NCBI RefSeq assembly: GCF_028714655.1
Contig: NZ_JAQTLY010000003.1
Location: forward strand, 124,001-188,000
Direction: 5' to 3'
DNA from: Sulfurimonas sp.
GTDB lineage: Bacteria > Campylobacterota > Campylobacteria > Campylobacterales > Sulfurimonadaceae
DNA: 64,000 nt
Shown here: positions 16,858-24,378 of the stretch, one piece after another
Numbering within the stretch: the first letter of the stretch is position 1
Layout of the letters: the number at the start of each line of letters is the position of its first letter
Notes under the pieces: generated by a model
Seen by the model: only the letters and a program-made list of their open reading frames with translations
What the model was told of the DNA's origin: nothing
Databases searched by the model: none
Translations under genes and position numbers: made by a program

Positions 16858-18453
16858 TTGAAACAACGAGTATCGGCGCTTTTGCGTGAAAAGTTTGGTC
16901 GTGAAGTTGTTTTAGAAAAGCCTCGTGATCGATCTTTTGGTCATTTTGCCACTCCTATAGCCTTTTCTTTAGCAAAAGAGCTTAGGGAATCTCCTATGAA
17001 AATTGCCGAAGAGTTAGCCTCTTCGTTTCATGAATCAGATATATTTAGCAATGTTGATTCGGTAAAAGGTTACCTCAACTTTCGTCTTAGTGAAGATTTT
17101 TTAAATGAGTATGCACAGTGGGCATTGGAAAATCATACCGAGTTTGCAAAAGGCGAGAAAAAAGAGAAAATTCTTTTAGAATTTGTCAGTGCAAATCCGA
17201 CCGGTCCGCTGCATATCGGGCATGCAAGAGGCGCTGTTTACGGAGATACTCTTTATAGACTGGCAAAACACTTGGGCTATGATATAACGGCCGAGTATTA
17301 TGTAAATGATGCCGGAAATCAGATAGATTTGCTTGGGCTTTCAATTCAGCTTTACGGACGCGAAAACATACTTAAAGAGAGTGTAGAGTATCCGCAGAGT
17401 TATTATAGAGGCGATTATTTAGCACCTTTGGCACAAAATGCCGTAAAAGAGTTCGGTATAGAGATTTTAAGCGACGAATCTCGTCAAAAAGAGTTGGCAC
17501 TTTGGGCAAAAGACGGTGTTATGGAAATCATCAAAAATGATTTGGCAGATACAAATATTTTCTTTGACACTTTTGTTTATGAATCGTCGCTTTATGACGA
17601 TTGGGATAGAGTGATGACAAAGATGGGCGATGGCATCTATAAAAAAGATGACAAAATATTTATAGCATCAAGTCAGAGAGGCGATGACGCCGATAGAGTC
17701 GTTGTTCGTGAAGACGGCAGACCGACATATCTGGCGGGCGACATAGTCTATCACAATCAAAAATTTGAACGCGGATACGACTATTATATAAATATCTGGG
17801 GAGCCGATCATCACGGATATATCGCTAGGGTAAAAGCGGCAGTTGAATTTTTGGGTTATGACAGCTCTAAACTTGAAGTGCAGCTTTCTCAAATGGTTAG
17901 CCTTTTAAAAAACGGCGAACCGTACAAAATGAGCAAGAGAGCAGGCAATGTAATACTTATGAGCGATATCGTCGAAGAGATAGGTTCCGATGCGCTAAGA
18001 TTTATCTTTGCTTCAAAAAAGAGCGATACGGCACTGGAATTTGACTTGGCTGAATTTAAAAAGCAGGATAGTTCAAATCCGATTTTTTATATTCAATATG
18101 CTCATGCCAGAATAAAAACGATTATTTCCAAGAGTGATTTGAGCCAAGAAGAAATAATGTCGGCAACTCTAAAAAACTTAAATGAAAACGCCGATATCTT
18201 GATGTTTGACGCACTGCTTCTGCCTGAGGTTGTTGAAGATGCGTTTAGCTCAAGACAGGTTCAAAAGCTTCCAGAGTATCTAAAATCGCTTGCGGCTTCT
18301 TTGCATAAGTTTTATTATGATTGCCGAATCATAGGAACTGAGGATGAGGCAAAACTTCTTAAGCTTCTGATGCTTGTCGGCTTGTCTCTTAAAACAGGAT
18401 TGTCTTTGATGGGAATAGAAGCAAAAGATTATATGAGTAAAGAAGAAGAGTAG
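16858..18453 (+). CDS. argS: Arginyl-tRNA synthetase
   Basis: ArgRS attaches arginine to tRNA-Arg. Class I signatures are visible: HIGHARGAVYGD at about residues 119-130 and KMSKRAGN at about 357-364. The C-terminal DALR-type anticodon-binding domain is present. The length is 531. It starts with TTG at 16858, directly after tatA, which matches the tatA-argS order I recall from Campylobacter jejuni. Confidence 0.96.
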   Translation: MKQRVSALLREKFGREVVLEKPRDRSFGHFATPIAFSLAKELRESPMKIAEELASSFHESDIFSNVDSVKGYLNFRLSEDFLNEYAQWALENHTEFAKGEKKEKILLEFVSANPTGPLHIGHARGAVYGDTLYRLAKHLGYDITAEYYVNDAGNQIDLLGLSIQLYGRENILKESVEYPQSYYRGDYLAPLAQNAVKEFGIEILSDESRQKELALWAKDGVMEIIKNDLADTNIFFDTFVYESSLYDDWDRVMTKMGDGIYKKDDKIFIASSQRGDDADRVVVREDGRPTYLAGDIVYHNQKFERGYDYYINIWGADHHGYIARVKAAVEFLGYDSSKLEVQLSQMVSLLKNGEPYKMSKRAGNVILMSDIVEEIGSDALRFIFASKKSDTALEFDLAEFKKQDSSNPIFYIQYAHARIKTIISKSDLSQEEIMSATLKNLNENADILMFDALLLPEVVEDAFSSRQVQKLPEYLKSLAASLHKFYYDCRIIGTEDEAKLLKLLMLVGLSLKTGLSLMGIEAKDYMSKEEE

Positions 18454-18467
18454 CCCTCTTGCAAAAC

Positions 18468-18571
18468 TAGACCCTGAATAACCGAAGGAAATACCCTTGC
18501 GGTACAAGTTCAGGTTGACGAAGACTCTTTTCTTTCGTCATTTCAGACTTGATTTGGAATCTAGATTTTTA
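18468..18571. repeat. Modular palindromic intergenic repeat (long form)
   Basis: Between argS and a convergent gene. It contains a long module (GACCCTGAA ... TTCAGG arms around an insert with GGAAATACCCTTGC) followed by a short GACTTGATTTGGAATCTA palindrome. The same modules recur at 38890-38995 and 40872-40963. Confidence 0.7.
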
Positions 18572-18585
18572 GATTGTGAAAAAAT

Positions 18586-19272
18586 CTACTCTTCTAGCTT
18601 TAGCATCGGATAGAGTTTTAAAACTTCATCTTTTTGTGATTTTGTAATTTGTATCAGAATCGGGTTTTTACTCTTATCCAGCCAAGAGACTATTTTTTGG
18701 ATATCTTCTAGCTTCATAGAAGTGCACCCCGCTGTGGGTGCATCTTCTGAGCTTTCTACATGTAAAAATATACAAGATCCCGCTTTTCTTATCTGCTCTT
18801 TATTGTGTCCTACAACTATACCCAACTCATACTGAGCGTCGTCTCTTCTCATCTCTTCAAAGCTTTTTGGCATTACTTTTGGTGTTTTAAGAATTTGATT
18901 GTAAAAACTTGACTCTGAATCGTCAACACAAATCAGATCTTTTGTTGCATACAGATAAGGCATTTTTATTTTTATATCTTCTTCGTATCCAAAAACGGCA
19001 TCAAGAGTAAAAACACCGATAGGAGCTTTATTGTCGCCCTCTTGTTTTAAAGGCTCTAAGGGAGAGTGTGCAAACTCCACTTCACCTAGTCCGTGACCCA
19101 GACCGCCTTTGCCGATATTTACTTTAAATGAGTCAAAAACCGGTTTATTTTCTTCAAAACAGCTAAGTGTTGCTCTTTGGGAGTTAAAATCATCAGCCAC
19201 TACCAAAAGTATTTGTTCGTCGCCGAAGAGAAAGATTTTGCAAATTATAAGAATTAAGAAACTTTTTACCAT
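18586..19272 (-). CDS. Exported L,D-transpeptidase-like (YkuD-type) protein
   Basis: The 228-residue product starts with a hydrophobic signal-like segment (residues 2-16). The YkuD-like core ends in FLHVESSEDAPTAGCTSM, giving His171 and the candidate catalytic Cys183; the histidine usually found before GC in the family (HGC) is an alanine here. Such enzymes form or exchange 3-3 crosslinks or attach proteins to peptidoglycan, or act as endopeptidases. The N-terminal half (GHGLGEVEFAH, APIGVFTLD) fits the family beta fold. It is convergent with argS across a repeat element. Biochemical activity is not certain because of the altered motif. Confidence 0.72.
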   Translation of the reverse strand: MVKSFLILIICKIFLFGDEQILLVVADDFNSQRATLSCFEENKPVFDSFKVNIGKGGLGHGLGEVEFAHSPLEPLKQEGDNKAPIGVFTLDAVFGYEEDIKIKMPYLYATKDLICVDDSESSFYNQILKTPKVMPKSFEEMRRDDAQYELGIVVGHNKEQIRKAGSCIFLHVESSEDAPTAGCTSMKLEDIQKIVSWLDKSKNPILIQITKSQKDEVLKLYPMLKLEE

Positions 19273-19334
19273 AAAGTATGTTACTATTACTAAAATATGA
19301 AACAGATTAATTTTTTGGATATGGAAAAAGGTTT

Positions 19335-19958
19335 ATGAGTATTAACATAAGAAAAGCAACTAGTGCCGACGCGCAGTTTTTAGCACAAATGATTTTACAA
19401 AGCACTAGAGCTGATAAGAAAATCGGAGTTTATGATCTGATTTTTAAAACTACAGATGATAAGCAGATTTTAAATTATTTAGAAAAGTTAACAAATACGA
19501 CGGCAAAATATAGTTGTCATTTTAGTAATTTCTTAATTGCAGAGATTGACGGCAGAAGTGTCGGCTCTCTTTGCAGTTATGAGCCTAGAATAGTGACAAG
19601 GGATGTTTTTTTAGCCGCTCTTAGTGAAATCGGCATTAACGGTGAAGAGAGTGAATATCTCGGGCTTATGGATATTTGCGGATTTAGCCTTAACAATAGA
19701 ACTCTTGTTTTTGACTATATGGAAGAGCTGGAGGGTTTTATGGATGTCGGAATCTTAAAGGCGCTTATGCATAAAAGTTTACTCAACGCAAGATTAAAAG
19801 GGTATCGTATCGCGCAAACCATAGTTGAAATAGGCTCTTTGGAGACTTTGCTTTATTATAAAAAGCTCGGTTTCAAAGAGATAAAACAAAAAGAGTGTGA
19901 GCCGTATAAAGAGATTTTCGGCAGAGCAGGTTTAGTTTTATTATCTATCGAATTTTGA
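19335..19958 (+). CDS. GNAT-family N-acetyltransferase
   Basis: The 207-residue protein has a GNAT outline: N-terminal INIRKATSADAQFLAQMI, a central strand FLIAEIDGRSVGSLCSYE, and a C-terminal ETLLYYKKLGFKEIKQKE, the usual last helix-strand. The acetyl-CoA P-loop (QxxGxG/A) is poorly conserved, with RLKGYRIAQT in that place. The substrate is unknown. It is monocistronic, with GGAAAAAGG before the ATG. Confidence 0.72.
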   Translation: MSINIRKATSADAQFLAQMILQSTRADKKIGVYDLIFKTTDDKQILNYLEKLTNTTAKYSCHFSNFLIAEIDGRSVGSLCSYEPRIVTRDVFLAALSEIGINGEESEYLGLMDICGFSLNNRTLVFDYMEELEGFMDVGILKALMHKSLLNARLKGYRIAQTIVEIGSLETLLYYKKLGFKEIKQKECEPYKEIFGRAGLVLLSIEF

Positions 19959-20028
19959 TTGCTTTAACATAGAACTTTCCGCTCTCTCGCTTTTTGGCGA
20001 AAGAGTTATTTATAATTATTAGTATTTT

Positions 20029-20772
20029 TTAGTTTCCTAAAACTCTGTTTATGGAGTATTTTAAATCTTCGTCAATCTTTTCCATAGAGTTAAGCATCCA
20101 TCTTAGATACGGGGCATCGCTTGAGGCAACTTCTTCTAAGGTTTTACCTTTGTATTTTCCGAAGTTGAATGATTTTATTAAAATGGGAGTCAGGGTTAAA
20201 TCGACCATTTTCTCAACCGGATTTGCAGTCGGGAATTTTGCCAAGACCATATCTTTTAGCTTGCTTAAAAACAGTTTTAAAACTAAAACATCACCGATGG
20301 CATCGTGAGCTTTTATTGCTATACCCAAAGCATCTGCCTCTTTTTGCTCATCTTTATATAGATCCATTTTATAACGAAAGTATTGGAGTCTATGAGCCTC
20401 TTCATCGGGAAGAAGATGTTTTGCGACTCTTAGGGTGTCTATAACTCTCATTTGGGTTTTAAAGCCCTCTCTCTCAAGCATCGTGATATCAAAAGGCGCG
20501 TTGTGAATTATGAGATAGTTCTCGTTGGTATTAAGCTCTAACAGTCTTTTGTATGAACCGCTATCTCTGCACTGGGGTTTGCCATCAAGCATATCGGGCG
20601 TGATGCCGTGAACTTCCATTGCGCCAAAGCTAATAGGAACGCTTGAGCTAAAGAACTCATTTTGCACTTCTATCTGTTTTTCACCCAAAACCATAAATCC
20701 GAGCTGTATAACTCTGTCCGTCTCACCTGTTCCCGTTGTTTCCGTATCTAAAATAATGTATCGTTTTGCCAA
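20029..20772 (-). CDS. DnaQ-type 3'-5' exonuclease with DUF3820 C-terminal domain
   Basis: The N-terminal 170 residues are a DEDDh exonuclease: DTETTG at residues 8-13 (Exo I), HNAPFDITML near 90 (Exo II) and HDAIGDVLVL near 158 (Exo III with His). The C-terminal part FGKYKGKTLEEVASSDAPYLRWM matches DUF3820, which also occurs in exonuclease X-like proteins. It may act in repair or RNA/DNA trimming rather than as the polymerase III epsilon subunit. The start is a TTG at 20772 with AAAGG well placed upstream. Confidence 0.83.
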   Translation of the reverse strand: MAKRYIILDTETTGTGETDRVIQLGFMVLGEKQIEVQNEFFSSSVPISFGAMEVHGITPDMLDGKPQCRDSGSYKRLLELNTNENYLIIHNAPFDITMLEREGFKTQMRVIDTLRVAKHLLPDEEAHRLQYFRYKMDLYKDEQKEADALGIAIKAHDAIGDVLVLKLFLSKLKDMVLAKFPTANPVEKMVDLTLTPILIKSFNFGKYKGKTLEEVASSDAPYLRWMLNSMEKIDEDLKYSINRVLGN

Positions 20773-20792
20773 ATTTCTACCTTTTGTTTTTC

Positions 20793-20858
20793 TGCCTCGA
20801 AAGAGGCAAGCTTTAGTGCCTGTGCTGCTAGCGTAGCCAAAGGAATTACTTCCTTTGG
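20793..20858. repeat. Dispersed repeat with two hairpins
   Basis: TGCCTC-GAAA-GAGGCA (20793-20808) and CCAAAGGAA-TTAC-TTCCTTTGG (20837-20858) flank a core ending GCTAGCGTAGC. 20793-20837 matches 9616-9661 in reverse orientation. It lies between two minus-strand genes and could act as a processing site or weak terminator. Confidence 0.55.
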
Positions 20859-20860
20859 CG

Positions 20861-21244
20861 TTATAAATTAAATAGAAACGAGTCTAACATATATTCTCTT
20901 TGAGCATGCAGATATTCAGGGCTTAACTCTATTTTAATAGTCTCTTCCCCGATTTTATAGCTGCAAAACTGGATGAATTTAAGCTGTGTTACTTCTCCGT
21001 GAAACTCAAAATTTCTAACGGCAAGCGGTTCGTTTAACTCTTCTAGCAAATTTTGGATATCTTTTATGGACTCTTTGAACGGATGGAGATTTAAAAGTTT
21101 AAAAAAAATCGGGATTTTTATCTCTAAAAAGAGTTCTTCATCTTGCGCAATATAGGTGTTGTATATACCGCGCGCCAGCTTAACTGCATTTGGGCTTAAC
21201 GGTTCTGCCAATAAATTTTGTTTTACGATCTCTTTTGACTTCAT
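20861..21244 (-). CDS. Conserved-looking protein of unknown function, 127 residues
   Basis: I do not recognise this protein. It has no signal peptide or membrane segment, and alternates helical (LSPNAVKLARGIYNTYI) and strand-like parts, ending SPEYLHAQREYMLDSFLFNL. It has clear coding character and a -10 box (TATAAT on the minus strand at 21254-21259) only 9 bases before the ATG, so its leader would be 2-3 bases. It is transcribed divergently from the amidase gene. Confidence 0.55.
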   Translation of the reverse strand: MKSKEIVKQNLLAEPLSPNAVKLARGIYNTYIAQDEELFLEIKIPIFFKLLNLHPFKESIKDIQNLLEELNEPLAVRNFEFHGEVTQLKFIQFCSYKIGEETIKIELSPEYLHAQREYMLDSFLFNL

Positions 21245-21253
21245 AATTGTTAT

Positions 21254-21259
21254 ATTATA
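21254..21259 (-). promoter_or_regulatory. -10 box with near-leaderless geometry
   Basis: TATAAT on the minus strand, 9 bases before the ATG of the 127-residue protein. No ribosome-binding site fits between. Confidence 0.4.
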
Positions 21260-21331
21260 AAGATAAGCATTAAAAGCATATAAAAGTTAATTGTAATATA
21301 CTGTCTTTAAATCTTTTTTGAGGCATTTTGC

Positions 21332-21994
21332 ATGTATAAAACCTTTTTATTAGCTCTTTTTGTTCCTCTTTTTTTAACGGCTTTAGAGATAAAACAGACT
21401 CCTATAGAGTTTGGAGAAACAAGAGTAGAACTTACGAAAAAATATATTAAATCGCACTACAATTTAGTCGTAGAGGATATAAAAATAGTTCCCAAAATTG
21501 TTATTATTCATCATACGGCGATTGATGATTTTAATGATTCATTCTCCCGTTTTATATCACAAACGCTTCCAAGCGACAGACCCGATATAAATAACGGTGG
21601 AGCGGTTAATGTCTCGGCTCATTTTATGGTTGAGAGAGACGGAACTATCCATCAGCTGATGCCGCTTGATTTTATGGCGCGACATGTGATAGGGCTGAAT
21701 TATAACTCTATAGGGATAGAAAATGTCGGCGGGCAAAACTCTAAGGACAATCTGACAAAAGAGCAGTTAAAGGCAAATATAGAGTTGGTTAGAGAGTTAA
21801 AAAAGATGTTTCCGACGATAGAGTATATAGTCGGACATTATGAGTACAGATGTTTTGAAGCAGACGAGCTTTGGCTTGAGGTCGATAAAAAATACAGAAC
21901 GCATAAAGATGACCCGTCAAAGAGATTTATGAGTGAGTTAAGGGCAAATTTGAGCGGCTTTAAAGATGCGCCGTGTATGCAAGGGCATAAATGA
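21332..21994 (+). CDS. Exported N-acetylmuramoyl-L-alanine amidase (Amidase_2/PGRP type)
   Basis: After an N-terminal signal peptide (residues about 1-18), the protein carries the Amidase_2 zinc fold: VIIHHTAI with His60-His61, SAHFMVERDGTIHQL near 96-109, ARHVIGLNYNSIGIENVG near 116-133, and VGHYEYRC further on. These supply the zinc ligands. The enzyme should cleave the MurNAc to L-Ala bond of peptidoglycan in the periplasm. It overlaps the DUF819 gene by 4 bases. The following permease and dipeptide epimerase suggest a murein-peptide recycling unit. Confidence 0.88.
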   Translation: MYKTFLLALFVPLFLTALEIKQTPIEFGETRVELTKKYIKSHYNLVVEDIKIVPKIVIIHHTAIDDFNDSFSRFISQTLPSDRPDINNGGAVNVSAHFMVERDGTIHQLMPLDFMARHVIGLNYNSIGIENVGGQNSKDNLTKEQLKANIELVRELKKMFPTIEYIVGHYEYRCFEADELWLEVDKKYRTHKDDPSKRFMSELRANLSGFKDAPCMQGHK

Positions 21995-23124
21995 TCGGCT
22001 CGCCGCTTTTATATCTTTTGGTACTTGTATTTTTAGCTTCTGTTATTAGTTTAATTGAGCAAAAGAGCAAGTTTAAATTTTTTAAATACCTTCCTGCGGT
22101 TGTGTTAATTTATATATTTAGTATGGTTTTGGCTTCTTTGAATGTATTTGAACAAAATGAAGCTATCGACACCGTTTATGAAAATGCAAAAAAATATCTG
22201 CTTCCCGCTATGCTTTTTTTGATGCTCTTGCAAGTTGATATCAGGGATTTTTTCAAGCTTGGAAAATCTCTTCTTATCGCATATACCCTGGCTGTCTTTT
22301 CCATTGTTTTTGGTTTTATAGCTATCTCTTGGGCATTTAGTTTTGATGCCGATATGGCAGGGGCATTCGGTGCGTTGAGCGGGAGTTGGACGGGCGGTAT
22401 GGCAAATATGGTGGCGGTAGGCACGGCTTTGGGTGTTTCACAGGAAGCGTTTGGATATGCGCTTATAGTCGATAGCGTGAACTATACGATTTGGATGATG
22501 TTTTTGCTTTTCTTAACCCCGTTTGCGCACTATTTTAACTCATTTACGGCTTCGCATGAGCAGATGGCAAAACTTGAAGCCATAGGGTGTGTATCTGCCG
22601 TAGGGAAAAAGAGATACCTGTTTTTGATATTTTTGTCTGCTCTTGTTTCTATAGGTGTTAATTTTTTGGCATATAGCGGATTTGAGATATTGAACTATAC
22701 GACTACGACCGTAATCCTTGCAACCGTGCTTGGCATCTTAGGCTCATTTACAAAACTAAAAAATATAAACGGCTCTAACTCCGTAGGCTCCGCGATGCTA
22801 TATATGCTTATAGCTCTTATCGGTTCAAAGGCATTGTTTGAAAACTTTAGCGGTGTAGGCGTATATGTTATTGCCGGATTTTGTATTTTGGTCATTCATA
22901 CGCTTATTATGGTTGTTGGTGCGAAGGTGTTTAAACTTGATCTCTTTAGCATAGCTGTTGCTTCACTCTCAAACATAGGCGGAGTAGCATCCGCGTCCAT
23001 TCTGGCGGCGACTTATAACAGAGCGCTTGTGGGCGTCGGTGTTTTGATGGCGGTTATGGGCTTTATAATAGGCACTTTTGTCGGTTTAAGCGTAGGAAAT
23101 ATTTTGATTTGGATGGCGGGATGA
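21991..23124 (+). CDS. DUF819-family membrane protein (YjcL-like)
   Basis: The 377-residue product has about ten to eleven hydrophobic helices with the family segment GAFGALSGSWTGGMANMVAVG near residue 125 and a second inverted half containing SLSNIGGVASASILAATY near 330. DUF819 proteins look like secondary transporters, but no substrate is established to my knowledge. The ATGA overlap with the amidase gene and the epimerase downstream make a muropeptide or dipeptide substrate a reasonable guess. Confidence 0.78.
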   Translation: MIGSPLLYLLVLVFLASVISLIEQKSKFKFFKYLPAVVLIYIFSMVLASLNVFEQNEAIDTVYENAKKYLLPAMLFLMLLQVDIRDFFKLGKSLLIAYTLAVFSIVFGFIAISWAFSFDADMAGAFGALSGSWTGGMANMVAVGTALGVSQEAFGYALIVDSVNYTIWMMFLLFLTPFAHYFNSFTASHEQMAKLEAIGCVSAVGKKRYLFLIFLSALVSIGVNFLAYSGFEILNYTTTTVILATVLGILGSFTKLKNINGSNSVGSAMLYMLIALIGSKALFENFSGVGVYVIAGFCILVIHTLIMVVGAKVFKLDLFSIAVASLSNIGGVASASILAATYNRALVGVGVLMAVMGFIIGTFVGLSVGNILIWMAG

Positions 23125-23244
23125 GAGAATATTATATTGAATTTAGCGACAGCTTGAAGATTTAATATCAATTTTTTCAAAAACCTAAAAAGAGAGTTAT
23201 GAAGTCTATTAAAAATTTTTCTAAACATGGGATTGGACAGTGAA

Positions 23245-24270
23245 ATGAGAATAACAAATATAAAAACCCAAGTAGAACGCATAGAGCTTAAAACTCCGTT
23301 TAAAACCGCTCTTCGCACCGCTACTCATGTGGAGTTTGCAAGGGTTTTTGTGCAGACGCAAAACGGCTTTGTGGGTATCGGCGAAGCACCTGCTACAAAA
23401 GCGATTACGGGCGAGGATATAGAGGATATTTTAGAGTCTATCGGCAGTGTCAAAGAGTTGTTTCTGGGTCTTTTGCCAAAAGAGGCACTTATAAAACTCC
23501 ATACTGCAAAAATCGGCTCAAGTGCAAAAGCCGCGCTTGATATAGCGTTTGTGCATCTGCTCTCTCAAGAGGCAAAAAAGAGGCTTTATGACTACTTTGG
23601 TGCGACGGATTTAACTCCGCTTCAAACGGATGTGACTATTAGTTTAAATGAGAGTGCGGTGATGCTTCATGATGCTAAAAAGGCAGTTGATGAGGGCATG
23701 GAGATACTAAAAGTAAAAGTCGGTAGTGATGTTTTGCATGCGGTGGGTGTTGTAAGAGCCATTGCAAAAGAGTTATCGCATGCCAAGCTGCTTGTGGATG
23801 CCAATCAGGCTTGGAGCGTAGAAGATAGCGAATTTTTTATCGCAAGTATGTTTGATGTAGTCATTGAACTTATTGAACAGCCTGTTGTTGCTTCTGATTT
23901 GGACGGTTTAAAAAAGATAACAGAGATTTCACATATCCCGATTTTGGCGGATGAAGCGGCATTTAATCTTGAAGATGTAAAAAAAGTCGTTGCTTCAAAG
24001 AGTGCAGATATGATAAATATAAAGTTTATGAAGTGCGGCGGAGTGAGCAAGGCGATAGAGATTTTGGAGTATGCAAGAGAGCAAAAAGTGCCTTGTATGC
24101 TCGGTTCGATGCTAGAGGGTCCATACTCTATAAATATGGCGTTGCATCTGGCATTTGCTTATAGAGATGTTATAAAGTATATCGACTTGGATAGTCCGCT
24201 TCTTTACAAAGAACCATCAAGTGAGCTTGATTTTGAGTTTAGGGGCTGTAAAATAGTTCTTGTTTCTTAA
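23245..24270 (+). CDS. L-Ala-D/L-Glu (dipeptide) epimerase, enolase superfamily
   Basis: Members of this group epimerise L-Ala-D-Glu from murein to L-Ala-L-Glu for reuse as amino acids. The catalytic set of the muconate-lactonising/epimerase subgroup is present: LKVKVGS (KxK), LLVDANQAW (Asp), LIEQP (Glu), ILADEAAF (Asp) and INIKFMKCGG (Lys). I prefer the ATG at 23245 (MRITNIK) over 23227 because family members begin near there. It is 102 bases or more after the DUF819 gene and may have its own promoter. The length of 342 residues is normal. Confidence 0.85.
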   Translation: MRITNIKTQVERIELKTPFKTALRTATHVEFARVFVQTQNGFVGIGEAPATKAITGEDIEDILESIGSVKELFLGLLPKEALIKLHTAKIGSSAKAALDIAFVHLLSQEAKKRLYDYFGATDLTPLQTDVTISLNESAVMLHDAKKAVDEGMEILKVKVGSDVLHAVGVVRAIAKELSHAKLLVDANQAWSVEDSEFFIASMFDVVIELIEQPVVASDLDGLKKITEISHIPILADEAAFNLEDVKKVVASKSADMINIKFMKCGGVSKAIEILEYAREQKVPCMLGSMLEGPYSINMALHLAFAYRDVIKYIDLDSPLLYKEPSSELDFEFRGCKIVLVS

Positions 24271-24290
24271 TAGACTCACATACTCTTTTT

Positions 24291-24320
24291 TTAGATTGCT
24301 TCAATTCGTTCGCAATGACG
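24291..24320. repeat. Short intergenic repeat (AGATTGCTTC ... CGCAATGACG type)
   Basis: Imperfect palindrome with AGATTGCTTC and CGTTCGCAATGACG arms, between two convergent genes. Related copies are at 38390-38452 and 40715-40827. Confidence 0.6.
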
Positions 24321-24378
24321 GCTATGTAAAGTCTGATAACTCCTGCACTTTTGGATGCAGAAGTTTAAAAAATCAGCT

